Position numbers and translations under genes: made by a program. A stretch of 64,000 nucleotides of DNA from Bacteroidales bacterium (GTDB lineage: Bacteria > Bacteroidota > Bacteroidia > Bacteroidales > P3): NCBI GenBank assembly GCA_022482545.1, contig JAKVOZ010000007.1, forward strand, positions 1 to 64,000. Direction: 5' to 3'. Shown one piece after another: positions 9,801-18,611 of this stretch (position 1 is its first letter; every line of letters starts with the position of its first letter). The notes under the pieces are model-generated. The model was given only the letters and a program-made list of their open reading frames with translations, was not told the origin of the DNA and did no database searches.

Positions 9801-10267
9801 AAGGCGACAAACAAATGTCTATCTTTATTCTTGCCCAAGTTCATAGTGATGCAACTCGTTATGGATTTACCAACTTAGCAAATCAAATAAAAACTATTCC
9901 TGGTATTGATGGCGCTTTGGCATCAGTAGATTTCCAAAATCAATATCAACAATTAGGAAACAATATTAACAATGCAGCATCAATATTAAGAAGTAATGGA
10001 AATAAACAACAAGCAACAACTATACTTAAACAAGCTCTTAGTGTTGTAGAAAAAGCAGCTCAAAGTAATAATGAGCAAATAACTAATGAACTTGGACAAA
10101 TAATGCAGTTTGTTTATGGTTTGGCAACAAAATATTCTCTTGATGAGATATTGAAGACTATCCAAAGCAGTCCAACACTTTCAAATATGATGCAATCAAA
10201 AAACAATTTAAGTATGCAACAACAATCTTCTCAACAACCACAAGCTGATGAAGAACAAGAGCAATAA
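6857..10267 (+). CDS. DUF2723 / glycosyltransferase family 117-like membrane protein
   Basis: A 1136-residue polytopic protein. The N-terminus has the diagnostic TAEPTASWWDCGEY and GHPPGAP motifs of DUF2723, a GT-C-like fold conserved across Bacteroidetes. Roughly a dozen membrane segments lie in residues 10-320 and 510-600, separated by a large extracytoplasmic loop. The C-terminal half (from about residue 620) is soluble, contains a TFGDNDTFPLWY segment and ends in TPR-like helices (about residues 890-1000) and a Gln-rich tail. The family is annotated as glycosyltransferase 117 in public resources, but the substrate is not evident from sequence. It lies 40 bp after arcA and is followed by a strong terminator. 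Confidence 0.85.
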   Translation: MKKYNLINNCLGWAVFAIASIVYLMTAEPTASWWDCGEYIATTAKLQVGHPPGAPTFQLIGRLFSLLAGGDVTKVAHLVNSMSALCSGFTILFLFWSITMLAKKLVPDKNNITTAQLIAIFGSGVIGSLAYTFSDTFWYSAVEGEVYAMSSCFTAIVFWAILKWESQAEDIHNLRWIVLISFLIGVAIGVHLLNILTIPAIVYIIYFKKYQKTNKKGLILSGILSIVLVAIVMYFIIPQLVNLASHFEIFFVNSIGMPFNSGTIIYFLLLFGLIIWGLMWSKKKMKPIFNTAVLSFLFLILGYSTFFTLIIRANANTPLNENAPKDAVSLLTYLNREQYGYTPLLYGPYFNAQAIKQDDGSPKYIKDNVNKKYIEVKQSGDVEWDESRCTVFPRMYSNDEGRNHPVYYRMWSGMGESLDRKPTFGENLTYFFRYQVNHMYWRYFMWNFVGRQNDIQSFGLNYSSYEPANVSNGTKDLIHGNWISGIKFLDASRLGPQANMPNDLANNKGRNTLFFLPLILGLCGLIYHIKKNGKDAFVVFLLFFMTGLAIVLYLNQPPCQPRERDYAYAGSFYAFAIWIGLGVFAIIDWLKKIKQVPDNIKAAVVSVVCLFAVPILMASQEWDDHDRSQRYATRDFAKNYLESCDKNAILITFGDNDTFPLWYAQDVEGIRTDVRVLNYTLSGMNWYVEQLYNKVYESDKINFTLTKNYYGLGRDVSAVTQGTDTMTVVDALKKIMSDPQTTQFTQGGDSVKVLPTNNFVINFDKAKMAAKGIYPKEDVDGNPGKFSFSININSGEQSAYLYRQELMLLDIMGTNGFDRPIYTINPNLIKKVFPNIVDYCRQEGLVYRIVPYQANGHFDADKSYDKFMSFTWGNVNKPDVYLEDAVTINNSKAMRQNFAQLAKDLIANGEKAKAIKLLDKAQIEFPNSKIPFDKSDIMLASAYCDAGAMNKGLDVYTKIVNYYKSYINYYNQFTGKKARSVEGDKQMSIFILAQVHSDATRYGFTNLANQIKTIPGIDGALASVDFQNQYQQLGNNINNAASILRSNGNKQQATTILKQALSVVEKAAQSNNEQITNELGQIMQFVYGLATKYSLDEILKTIQSSPTLSNMMQSKNNLSMQQQSSQQPQADEEQEQ

Positions 10268-10295
10268 AAAATCATTGTTTTTTGATTAATTTAAT

Positions 10296-10337
10296 AAAAA
10301 ATCACTGACTCAATAAAAAAAGTCAGTGATTTTTTTT
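10296..10337 (+). terminator. Rho-independent terminator after the DUF2723 gene
   Basis: AAAAAATCACTGACT pairs with AGTCAGTGATTTTTT around a 10-nt A-rich loop, followed by T residues and located 29 bp after the stop codon. Confidence 0.9.
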
Positions 10338-10365
10338 GTTTATTAAAAAAGAATTCATACTTTTG
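10335..10365 (+). promoter_or_regulatory. Promoter of the TolC/HlyD/ABC-2 operon
   Basis: TTTG (10335-10338), 19-bp spacer, TACTTTTG (10358-10365). The -33 box overlaps the T tract of the preceding terminator. The leader is about 130 nt and contains two TTCTATTT segments spaced 21 bp (10395 and 10416), a short relative of the phased arrays. Confidence 0.7.
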
Positions 10366-10500
10366 CTGTTGATTCGTTAAAAAGGATTAAAATTGTTCTA
10401 TTTTTCTAAAAGATTATTCTATTTAGGATAAATTTGTTAGAAAAATGAAATAAAAAAGAATAAACGTACGATATATAAAAATAATAAAACTTAAAAGAAT

Positions 10501-12051
10501 ATGAATAGATTAAAATTAAGTATTATATTTTTAAGTTGTCTTTTAGCTTTTGAGACTAATAATATATTTGCTCAAACTCTAACAATAGACAGTTGTAGAA
10601 ATATGGCTTTAAGACATAATAAAGGTTCTCAAATATCTGATGAGAGTTTGCTCGTTGCACAAGAAAATCGTAAGGCTGCTTTTACTCAATTCCTACCAAA
10701 CTTTAATGCAGTAGGAACATATAATTACAATAGTAAAAACATTTCTATGCTTTCAAATGATGCTCTTTTACCTGTTGGTTCTATTAATACAAGTACAGGT
10801 GGTTTCACTTATCATTATGATGCAACTGATGCTAATAACTGCGATATGCTAACGACTAAACTTCCAAATGGTGCTGTTGTACCTATCAATGCACAAGGTC
10901 AACCAACAACAGACCCTACTCAATTTGTTCCAAAACATGTAGCATACTTGCCAAAGAGTGCGTTAAGTTATGATATAGAGAATGTTTTTACGGCTGGTAT
11001 CGGTTTTACTCAACCTATTTTTATGGGCGGAAAAATATTTGAATTATACAAAATGTCAAAGACAGCAGAAAACATTGCTTCTCTTACTAAACAAAATAAA
11101 GATATTAACATTCTTATTCAAGTAGATGAAGCATATTGGCGAGTTGTTTCTCTTCAAAAGAAATGCGATTTAGCAAGAGAATATAATTTGCTTTTAAAAA
11201 CAACATATTCTAATGTTAATGAAATGTACAAAGAAGGTGTTGTTACAAATGCTGACCTTTTGAAAGTAAAAGTTAAATTAAACGAAAGTGAGATGACAGT
11301 TACTAAGGCAGAGAATGGTTTGCGTCTTGCTAAGATGGGATTAAATCAAATATGCGGTATGCCTTTAAACACAGACTACACCTTAGATGATATTGCTCAT
11401 GTTGATCCAGATAATTTGCAACTTAATGATAGCATTCATAGAGACCTTTCTTCTCGTGTTGAAACACAACTTTTAGACCAAAGCGTTAATATTGCTAAAA
11501 GCGAAGTAAATATAGCACGTTCTCGTTTTATGCCAAACATTGTTGCAACAGGTAATTATATTCTTTCTAATCCTAACATATATAATGGTTTTGATAAATC
11601 ATTTAAAGGTATGTTTACTTTTGGAGTTGGAATAACAGTACCTATTTTCCATTGGGGCGAACGTTTGCATACTCTTTCCGCAGCAAAACATCAATTAAAG
11701 ATTGCTGAATTAACAAGAGATGAAAGCATTGAGATGATGGAATTGCAAGCTAATATGCAACAGAATAAAAAGAATGAATCACTTAAACAAGATTTGATGG
11801 CAACAAACAATATGGCACAAGCAGAAGAAAACCTTCGTCAAGCACAACTTGGTTTTAAAGAAGGCGTACTTTCAACATCTGATTTAATGGAAGCTCAAAC
11901 ATCTTGGGTTTCAGCAAAAAGTGATGTCATTGATGCCAAAATAAATATGTTGTTAAGTAACTTGTATTTAAAACAATCTCTTGGAAAAGTTGAAGTTCCT
12001 AAGATTGATAAGAACACTAAAAGCTCTAAAAACAATACAAATAAAAGATAA
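10501..12051 (+). CDS. TolC-family outer membrane efflux protein
   Basis: A 516-residue protein with signal peptide (MNRLKLSIIFLSCLLAF...FAQ), then TLTIDSCRNMALRHNKGSQ, the hallmark start of Bacteroidetes TolC-like proteins, and two halves of long alpha-helical hairpins with a porin-like FTQPIFMGGKIF beta segment and a second repeat (GVGITVPIFHWGERL). It would form the trimeric outer-membrane exit duct of a three-part export system. The HlyD-type adaptor and two ABC-2 permeases follow on the same strand, so they probably work together. A 115-bp gap containing a phased 21-bp array separates it from the adaptor gene. Confidence 0.92.
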   Translation: MNRLKLSIIFLSCLLAFETNNIFAQTLTIDSCRNMALRHNKGSQISDESLLVAQENRKAAFTQFLPNFNAVGTYNYNSKNISMLSNDALLPVGSINTSTGGFTYHYDATDANNCDMLTTKLPNGAVVPINAQGQPTTDPTQFVPKHVAYLPKSALSYDIENVFTAGIGFTQPIFMGGKIFELYKMSKTAENIASLTKQNKDINILIQVDEAYWRVVSLQKKCDLAREYNLLLKTTYSNVNEMYKEGVVTNADLLKVKVKLNESEMTVTKAENGLRLAKMGLNQICGMPLNTDYTLDDIAHVDPDNLQLNDSIHRDLSSRVETQLLDQSVNIAKSEVNIARSRFMPNIVATGNYILSNPNIYNGFDKSFKGMFTFGVGITVPIFHWGERLHTLSAAKHQLKIAELTRDESIEMMELQANMQQNKKNESLKQDLMATNNMAQAEENLRQAQLGFKEGVLSTSDLMEAQTSWVSAKSDVIDAKINMLLSNLYLKQSLGKVEVPKIDKNTKSSKNNTNKR

Positions 12052-12057
12052 GAAAAT

Positions 12058-12141
12058 ATCTCTTTATTCTGCTAAAATATAATAAAGAAATATTTGAATA
12101 AAATCAAAAGATAATAAAATATAATAAAGATATAATTTAAT
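12058..12141. repeat. 21-bp phased AT-rich intergenic array
   Basis: Four exact 21-bp units starting at 12058, 12079, 12100 and 12121. Units 2 and 4 share ATAATAAAGA at the same phase, unit 1 starts ATCTCTTTATTCT and unit 3 carries AAAATCAAAAGATA. It lies inside the efflux operon between the TolC and HlyD genes. Confidence 0.65.
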
Positions 12142-12166
12142 AATAAAAATAAAGAAATTTTAAGAT

Positions 12167-13168
12167 ATGAGAACCAAAGAAAACAAAACCTTAGTAATGT
12201 CATTTGTAATATTAATATCATTTATTGCAATCATTGGCATAATTGGATATTTTATTCTTTCTCCAAGTGAGTTAATTCTTCAAGGAGAGGTTGAAGCAAC
12301 AGAAGTAAGAGTTTCTGGTAAAGTGCCAGGCAGGGTATTAAAACTACTTTACAAAGAAGGAGATAAAGTTAATCAAGGAGATACACTTGTTTGGATAGAT
12401 GCTCCCGAGGTTCTTGCCAAAGAAGACCAAGCAGCAGCAGCAGAAAGTGCAGCACAAGCAATAAGCGATAAAGCAAAAAATGGTACAAGAAAAGAAACTA
12501 TTCAAGGAGCTTATGAACAATATAATCGTGCTAAGGCAGCAGCAGATTACGCTACAAAGAGCTACAATAGAATGAAGAACTTATATAGTAAAGGAGTTAT
12601 TGCAGCACAAAAGTTTGATGAAGTAGAAGCTCAATACAAGGCAGCTATTGCACAAGAAAAAGCAGCAAAAAGTCAATATGATATGGCAATGAATGGTGCT
12701 CAAAACGAAGACAAACTTGCTGCGATGGCACAGGTTAATCGTGCAAAAGGTGCTGTAAAAGAGGTTAATTCATATTTAAAAGAAACTCGTCTTGTTTCCC
12801 CAATAAATGGTGAGATAAGTGAGGTATTTCCAAAGGTAGGAGAACTTGTAGGTACTGGTAGTCCTATAATGAGTATTGTTGATTTAAATGATATTTGGGT
12901 AACATTTAATGTTAGGGAAGAATTATTGAGCAAAATTAAGATGGGAGATATTATTGAAGGAAAGGTTCCTGCTTTGGGAGATAAGAAAGTAAAATTAAAA
13001 ATAACATATATTAAAGTATTAGGTTCTTATGCAACATGGAAAGCTACAAAATTAACAGATGAATATGATACAAAAACATTTGAAGTTAAGGCTGTTCCTA
13101 TTGAAAAGATAAGTGATTTTCGTCCTGGTATGAGCGTTATAGTCAATTGGACAAGATTAAAAAAATAA
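12167..13168 (+). CDS. HlyD-family periplasmic adaptor
   Basis: A 333-residue membrane-fusion protein: one N-terminal transmembrane segment (residues 12-32), a lipoyl-like half (LQGEVEATEVRVSGKVPGRV, VNQGDTLVWIDAPE), an Ala-rich coiled-coil hairpin (about residues 85-195), then the second lipoyl half (SPINGEISEVFPKVGELV) and a beta-barrel domain. It bridges the inner-membrane permeases to the TolC-like duct. The permease gene starts 13 bp downstream, so they are co-transcribed. The short adaptor length and single coiled-coil hairpin fit the YbhG/YhiI group that works with ABC-2 permeases. Confidence 0.92.
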   Translation: MRTKENKTLVMSFVILISFIAIIGIIGYFILSPSELILQGEVEATEVRVSGKVPGRVLKLLYKEGDKVNQGDTLVWIDAPEVLAKEDQAAAAESAAQAISDKAKNGTRKETIQGAYEQYNRAKAAADYATKSYNRMKNLYSKGVIAAQKFDEVEAQYKAAIAQEKAAKSQYDMAMNGAQNEDKLAAMAQVNRAKGAVKEVNSYLKETRLVSPINGEISEVFPKVGELVGTGSPIMSIVDLNDIWVTFNVREELLSKIKMGDIIEGKVPALGDKKVKLKITYIKVLGSYATWKATKLTDEYDTKTFEVKAVPIEKISDFRPGMSVIVNWTRLKK

Positions 13169-13181
13169 GTAAGTAACGACA

Positions 13182-14348
13182 ATGAAAAAAGGAATAATTC
13201 CTGTATTTAAGCGTGAGCTACATAGGATGACTTCTCGTCCTATATATCTTATGATGACACTAATCATACCGAGTATTGTCATCATATTCTTTGCCACGTT
13301 CTTAAATCAAGGTATGCCTAAACAATTACCTATTGCTGTTGTGGATTTTGATAATTCTTCAACATCAAGACTTATTGTTAGAACACTTTCTTCTGGTCAA
13401 GTTTGCAATGTTAAATACAAACTAACCTCATATGAAAGTGCAAAAACAAAAATGCAAATAGGTGAAATATATGCTTTTGTTATAATACCACGAGATTTTG
13501 AAAAAGATGTTTATAACAAAAAAAGTCCTGTAATTAATTTTCATACAGAATATGCACATTATCTTGCTGGCAGTTTAATAATGAGAGAAATAAACACCTC
13601 TCTTTCTACTCTTGCTGCAGGTGCGGATTTAAAAGTAAGGCTTGCAAAAGGTGAGAATGAAGATAATGCTATGGCACAAGTTCAACCAATAAGAACAGAT
13701 ACACACATAATTGGTAATAGCCAACTTAATTATGCTTTTTATCTTTCTTCTATCATTATGCCAGGTATCATATTTCTTATGGCATTGATTTGTACTGTTT
13801 ATGTTATAGGAATAGAATTTAAGATAGGGTCTTCAAGACGTTGGCTCGTTTATAGCGGAAGTTCTATTTGGAAAGGTTTATTAGGCAAACTTATCCCCTA
13901 CACTCTTCTATTCTCTATGATGATTATTGTCAGTGAAATAGTAATGGAAAGAATAATGGGGTTTCCAAGTAAAGGTAATCCTATGCTTTTATATCTTGGT
14001 GCAGTATTAACTGTTATTGCTTATCAAGCTATGGGTATTTTTCTTATAGGTATTTTGCCTTCACTTCGTACTGCTTTAAGTATTGCTGCTTTTTATGGTG
14101 TAATAGGATTCACTCTTTCAGGTTTTACTTATCCTCATTTTGCTATGCTATCTGCCGTCAAACCATACACTTATCTTTATCCACTTCGTCAATACTATAT
14201 GATTTATTCTAATGTTCAAATAAATGGACTATCTTTTGGAGAGACAATATTTCCTTTCATTTATTTATTATTATTTAATGTTGCTCCTTTCTTGGTTCTT
14301 TGGAACATCAAATCAACAGCAATTAAACTAAATTATGAAAGAGACTAA
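13182..14348 (+). CDS. ABC-2 type export permease, first subunit
   Basis: A 388-residue permease with one N-terminal transmembrane helix (about residues 24-43), a large extracytoplasmic domain (PIAVVDFDNSSTSR, typical of the YbhR/YbhS group) and five to six C-terminal helices from about residue 185. The architecture matches ABC2_membrane_3 permeases. It forms a pair with the next gene (12-bp gap), giving a heterodimeric inner-membrane channel. No ATPase gene is present in the operon, so an ATPase encoded elsewhere would be needed for transport. Confidence 0.9.
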   Translation: MKKGIIPVFKRELHRMTSRPIYLMMTLIIPSIVIIFFATFLNQGMPKQLPIAVVDFDNSSTSRLIVRTLSSGQVCNVKYKLTSYESAKTKMQIGEIYAFVIIPRDFEKDVYNKKSPVINFHTEYAHYLAGSLIMREINTSLSTLAAGADLKVRLAKGENEDNAMAQVQPIRTDTHIIGNSQLNYAFYLSSIIMPGIIFLMALICTVYVIGIEFKIGSSRRWLVYSGSSIWKGLLGKLIPYTLLFSMMIIVSEIVMERIMGFPSKGNPMLLYLGAVLTVIAYQAMGIFLIGILPSLRTALSIAAFYGVIGFTLSGFTYPHFAMLSAVKPYTYLYPLRQYYMIYSNVQINGLSFGETIFPFIYLLLFNVAPFLVLWNIKSTAIKLNYERD

Positions 14349-14360
14349 AACGACAAGAAG

Positions 14361-15647
14361 ATGAAACTAAATAAAAGTATAAGAAACAGTTTAAAAGAGA
14401 ATAGAACAGCATGGATAGATATGTTCTACATCTTACGTAAAGAGCTTTATAATATCTTTACTGATAAAGGTGTATTAATCATATTTTTTCTTGCCACTTT
14501 GGTTTATCCTCTTGTTTGTGGATATGTCTATAATAAAGAGATGATGCGAGATTGTCCTATCGCTGTTGTGGATAACAATCATTCTTCTTTAAGTAGAAAA
14601 TATATAAGAATGCTTGATGCAACACCTGATGTACATGTTGCTTATCAATGTATGTCTATGGAAGAAGCAAAACAATTACAAAGAAAAGGAACTATTCATG
14701 GTATTATTAATATTCCAGAAGATTTTAGTAAATGTATATATAGCGGACGACAAACAACAGTGGGTGTATTTTGTGATGTTACTTCTTTCTTTTGGTATAG
14801 AAACCTTGCTACAGCTTCTGCTTATGTAAGTAGGACAATGGGCTACACTATTGAAGCAACAAACCTTATTGCCAAAGGAGAAATGTACGATGATGCAATG
14901 CATGATATTCGTCCTTTTGTTCCTCAACAACAACTATTATATAATCCTGGTGGTTATCCTTCTTTTATGCTTCCTATTATTCTAATAATTCTTTTACAAC
15001 AAACCATTCTTATTGGTATTGGTATGCTTGCTGGAAAAACAACAGAGCATAATCGTTGGAAAGAACTAACGCCAGACAATATACATTATAGAGGACTTTT
15101 TAGAATCATCTTTGGTCGTGCCTTAGCTGTGTTCTTAACTTATGCCCCAATAGTTGTTTATGTTTTGATTATTGTACCTCGTATTTTCAATATACCTCAA
15201 CTTATATCATCTCCTCTTGAAGTACTTTGGTTTATTGTACCATTCCTTTTTGCATCAATATTCTTAGGTATGACAGCAAGTGTATTCTTTAATCATAGAG
15301 AAAACTCAATACCTTTCTTTATTTTTATGTCAATACCTGTTCTTTTGATGACAGGATTATCATGGCCAAGAGAAAGTATGCCTGTTTTTTGGAGATTATT
15401 CTCTTATCTTTTTCCTTCAACATTCGCAGCCAATGGCTTTGTTAGAATGAATGTTATGGGAGCAAATCTTTTAGAAATAAGTAATGAACATTTTTGTTTA
15501 TGGGTTCTTACTGGAACTTATCTTGTAACAACATTTTTTGCTTATCGTTGGCGTTTAACAAAAGCTGTTAAAAGAAGACAGAAAGAAGAGAAAAGAAGAG
15601 AAAGACATTTGGCAAGAATGAAAAAGCAGGAAAGCCAAGCAATTTAA
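14361..15647 (+). CDS. ABC-2 type export permease, second subunit
   Basis: A 428-residue permease related to the preceding gene: N-terminal helix (about residues 37-56), extracytoplasmic domain containing CPIAVVDNNHSSLSRKY, and a C-terminal block of membrane helices from about residue 200. It ends in a highly charged Lys/Arg/Glu tail (KRRQKEEKRRERHLARMKK) on the cytoplasmic side. It is the last gene of the TolC-HlyD-permease-permease unit. The drug or lipid substrate cannot be told from the sequence. Confidence 0.9.
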   Translation: MKLNKSIRNSLKENRTAWIDMFYILRKELYNIFTDKGVLIIFFLATLVYPLVCGYVYNKEMMRDCPIAVVDNNHSSLSRKYIRMLDATPDVHVAYQCMSMEEAKQLQRKGTIHGIINIPEDFSKCIYSGRQTTVGVFCDVTSFFWYRNLATASAYVSRTMGYTIEATNLIAKGEMYDDAMHDIRPFVPQQQLLYNPGGYPSFMLPIILIILLQQTILIGIGMLAGKTTEHNRWKELTPDNIHYRGLFRIIFGRALAVFLTYAPIVVYVLIIVPRIFNIPQLISSPLEVLWFIVPFLFASIFLGMTASVFFNHRENSIPFFIFMSIPVLLMTGLSWPRESMPVFWRLFSYLFPSTFAANGFVRMNVMGANLLEISNEHFCLWVLTGTYLVTTFFAYRWRLTKAVKRRQKEEKRRERHLARMKKQESQAI

Positions 15648-15707
15648 AACAAAACAAGTCTGACATATTGTCATAAAATAATATATTGGAATATTATTTG
15701 AAATAAA

Positions 15708-15751
15708 ATTAAAGTCATTAAGATAAATAAAAAAAACTTAATGGCTTTAAT
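15708..15751 (+). terminator. Hairpin between the efflux operon and htpG
   Basis: ATTAAAGTCATTAAG pairs with CTTAATGGCTTTAAT (15 bp, one G-U pair) around a 14-nt A-rich loop. It lacks a long T run after the stem, so it may be a weak terminator or a structured element in the htpG leader. A second dyad, TGACATATTGTCA, lies upstream at 15661-15673. Confidence 0.45.
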
Positions 15752-15783
15752 TATTAATAAAAATAATAAAAAGATAAAACAAT

Positions 15784-17685
15784 ATGAAAGGACAGATTAA
15801 TGTAAAGACTGAGAATATATTTCCAGTCATAAAAAAGTTTCTTTATTCAGATCACGAAATATTTTTAAGAGAGATTGTATCCAATGCTGTTGATGCTTCT
15901 CAAAAGTTGAAAACCTTATCTTCTATGGGAACATTCAAAGGAGAATTAGGCGACTTAACTATTGACGTAAAAGTTGATAAAGATAAAAAGACTCTTACCG
16001 TTATTGATAAAGGTATAGGTATGACAAAAGAAGAAGTGGAGAAATACATAACTCAGATAGCTTTTTCGGGTGCAGAAGAGTTCTTGGAGAAATTCAAAGG
16101 TAAGAGTGATGCAGAACAAAACGCTCTTATAGGACATTTTGGCTTAGGTTTCTTCTCTGCTTTTATGGTATCTGACCAAGTAGAGATAAAGACGAAGAGT
16201 TACAAGCCACAAGCAAAAGCTGTTCATTGGACTTGCGATGGAGATACTGAATACTCAATAGAAGACGGCGACAAGACGGATAGAGGCACTGAGATAATAA
16301 TGCACATAAACGATGAAGGCAAAGACTTTTTGGAAGAGAATAAAGTACTTGAACTTCTAAGAAAATACTGTAAGTTTATGCCTGTTGCAATACGCTTTGG
16401 AAAAGAAAAGACTTGGGAAGACAGCGAAACAGAAAAAGACAAAGACGGCAAACCAAAACGTGTTGAAAAAGAAAAAGACAGAATAATAAATGATGTAGAA
16501 CCTCTTTGGAAGAAAAAACCAAGTGAGTTAAAAGATGAAGATTACAATAAGTTCTATCATGAGCTTTATCCAATGAATTTTGATGACCCTCTATTCCATA
16601 TTCATCTTAATGTAGATTATCCATTTAATCTTACTGGTGTACTTTACTTTCCTAAGATTAAAAAGAATATAGACCCAACAAGAGATAAGATACAACTATA
16701 TTGCAACCAAGTATTTGTAACAGATAGTGTTGAAGGTGTGGTTCCAGATTATATGATGTTGCTTCGTGGTGTGTTGGATTCTCCTGATATACCTCTTAAT
16801 GTCTCTCGTTCTTATCTTCAAAGCGATAGCAATGTAAAGAAGATTTCTTCTCATATAGCAAAGAAAGTAGCCGAAAAGTTAGAAGAGATTTACAAGAACG
16901 ACAAAGAAGAGTTCATTAAGAAGTGGGACGACTTGAAAGTATTTATTGAATACGGTATGCTTTGCGATGAGAAGTTTTACGAGAGAATGAAAGACGTATA
17001 TCAATTAAAGAATATTGAAGGTGAGTTTTTCTCTTTTGATGAGTATAAGAAGAAGATAGAGCCTCTTCAAGTAGATAAGGACAAACGTCTTGTATATCTT
17101 TATGCCAAAGACAAAGACGACCAATATGCATACATTCAAGCAGCAAAAGACAAAGGTTATGATGTCTTGTTAATGGACGGTATTTTGGATTCTCATTTTA
17201 TTAACTTCTTGGAGCAGAAACTATCAGATTGTCGTTTTACAAGAATAGATGCTGATGTTATAGATAAACTTATTCCAAAAGATGAGAAGATACCAAGCAA
17301 GTTAAGCGAAGAAGATACTAAGAAAGTAAAAGAAATGGTTGAAGGCGTTGTTGACAAAGAACATTTCACAGTAGAGACAGAAAGTCTTGAAGAATCTTCT
17401 CAACCTCTTACTATCACTCAAAACGAGTTTATGCGTAGAATGAAAGATATGAGTGAGATGGGTGGCAATTCTATGGCCTCTCTTTATGGTGATATGCCAC
17501 AGATGTATAACCTTGTTGTAAATACTAATCACCCTATCATTTCAGAACTTTTGGCTTGTGAAGACAAAGACAAACAAAGCAATATACTTCTTCAACTAAA
17601 AGACCTTGCACTTCTTTCACAAGGCTTGCTTAAAGGAGAAGCATTGAATAACTTTATCTCTCGTTCTATCAAAGTAATAAAATAA
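15784..17685 (+). CDS. htpG: Molecular chaperone HtpG (Hsp90)
   Basis: A 633-residue Hsp90 homologue. The N-terminal GHKL ATPase domain shows FLYSDHEIFLREIVSNAVDAS, the DKGIGMT motif and GHFGLGFFSAFMV. The middle domain carries DDPLFHIHLNVDYPFNLTGVLYFPK and the catalytic-loop Arg region (LNVSRSYLQSD). The C-terminal dimerisation domain includes MRRMKDMSEMGG. It is a cytosolic ATP-dependent chaperone for late-stage protein folding. It stands as a single gene with a terminator behind it. The sequence is slightly short between domains but complete. Confidence 0.96.
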   Translation: MKGQINVKTENIFPVIKKFLYSDHEIFLREIVSNAVDASQKLKTLSSMGTFKGELGDLTIDVKVDKDKKTLTVIDKGIGMTKEEVEKYITQIAFSGAEEFLEKFKGKSDAEQNALIGHFGLGFFSAFMVSDQVEIKTKSYKPQAKAVHWTCDGDTEYSIEDGDKTDRGTEIIMHINDEGKDFLEENKVLELLRKYCKFMPVAIRFGKEKTWEDSETEKDKDGKPKRVEKEKDRIINDVEPLWKKKPSELKDEDYNKFYHELYPMNFDDPLFHIHLNVDYPFNLTGVLYFPKIKKNIDPTRDKIQLYCNQVFVTDSVEGVVPDYMMLLRGVLDSPDIPLNVSRSYLQSDSNVKKISSHIAKKVAEKLEEIYKNDKEEFIKKWDDLKVFIEYGMLCDEKFYERMKDVYQLKNIEGEFFSFDEYKKKIEPLQVDKDKRLVYLYAKDKDDQYAYIQAAKDKGYDVLLMDGILDSHFINFLEQKLSDCRFTRIDADVIDKLIPKDEKIPSKLSEEDTKKVKEMVEGVVDKEHFTVETESLEESSQPLTITQNEFMRRMKDMSEMGGNSMASLYGDMPQMYNLVVNTNHPIISELLACEDKDKQSNILLQLKDLALLSQGLLKGEALNNFISRSIKVIK

Positions 17686-17713
17686 AAAAGAAATCACATA
17701 AAATATATAATAT

Positions 17714-17756
17714 AAAAGAGAAGTCTATCAATTATGATTAACTTCTCTTTTGTTTT
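17714..17756 (+). terminator. Rho-independent terminator after htpG
   Basis: AAAAGAGAAGT pairs with ACTTCTCTTTT around a 16-nt loop, followed by GTTTT, 29 bp after the htpG stop. Confidence 0.8.
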
Positions 17757-17870
17757 AAGATTGGTTTTGATATAAAGCATAAGTCTATTTTCAAGTTTAT
17801 TCATTATGTTTTTTAACCAAGAAACCATCTTTTTTAATTTTTACGCTGACTTGTATCAAAAAGACCATCT

Positions 17871-18028
17871 TTAAATACAATAAACATAAGGTGAAAGTGA
17901 TGGGTATTTATCACTCATTGGGTCTACACTTAACCAACTTATCTTCTCACTATCATAATATCTCGCTCCATAATAATTATATCCTGTTTCTGCGTCTTTC
18001 TCCTTGCCATTAAACTTATATACTCCTT
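17871..18028 (-). pseudogene. Displaced RHS core fragment
   Basis: The minus strand encodes GVYKFNGKEKD, ETGYNYYGARYYDSE and SVDPMSDKYPSLSPYVYC followed by Ile and a stop, which corresponds to the middle of the RHS core (about residues 68-117 of the 0.3-3.1 kb genes). It has no start codon, no N-terminal core and no tip. It lies directly behind the exported gene at 18044 on the same strand, as the beginning of a further cassette would. Its last 45 bases (ATGAGTGATAAATACCC onward) repeat those that begin the truncated RHS gene at 19361. It looks like a scar of recombination between RHS cores. Confidence 0.8.
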
Positions 18029-18043
18029 TCAAAAACCGTCAAA

Positions 18044-18604
18044 TTACCTTATACTATTACAATCTAATAAAAAAGAAGCATTCTTTTTTGAATAAAAAAT
18101 ATTTCTTTGAGATATTTTTCCTCTTGTATTGAAAAAAAGCTTAATATAACTACCATTTTCTATTATCATATTTTCAAAATAAAAAACATATACATCGCAA
18201 TGATACTTATTAATCATAATATATATACTACCTTGATCTATACCATAATAATTCTTAAATTTAAATTCTCCTATTAAACATTCCCCATAATAATTAATCA
18301 ATTTCTCTATTATTCTAAATGAAAAATTTGTGCTATCAAAATATTCCGAAGGAATATCTTGAGACACAAAAGATTTATAATAATTCATATCATGGAGTCT
18401 TATTGTATCAATATTAACTTTGCCATAATCTATAAAATCTTTTAAAAAACAACATTCATCAACACAATTACTATCTATAGCTTTACAAATCCATGGATTT
18501 AATTTTATTTTTTCTTGTGCTTTAATCATTTCTTGTCCTATATCAAACAATATTAAAACAACAAAACATATTTTTAATAATATTTTATCACACATTATCC
18601 CCAT
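18044..18604 (-). CDS. Exported protein, candidate immunity partner of the transglycosylase tip
   Basis: A 186-residue protein from ATG 18604, which lies 7 bp after the stop of the RHS tip gene; an upstream start would run deep into that gene. A signal peptide is visible (MGIMCDKILLKICFVVLILFD... ending near IKAQ). The mature part contains a Cys pair region (CKAIDSNCVDECC) and no recognisable family. The position directly behind a peptidoglycan-lyase-like tip, with export to the periplasm where that tip would act, makes it a good candidate for the cognate inhibitor. This is inference from order and localisation. Confidence 0.62.
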   Translation of the reverse strand: MGIMCDKILLKICFVVLILFDIGQEMIKAQEKIKLNPWICKAIDSNCVDECCFLKDFIDYGKVNIDTIRLHDMNYYKSFVSQDIPSEYFDSTNFSFRIIEKLINYYGECLIGEFKFKNYYGIDQGSIYIMINKYHCDVYVFYFENMIIENGSYIKLFFNTRGKISQRNIFYSKKNASFLLDCNSIR

Positions 18605-18611
18605 ATTTTTA

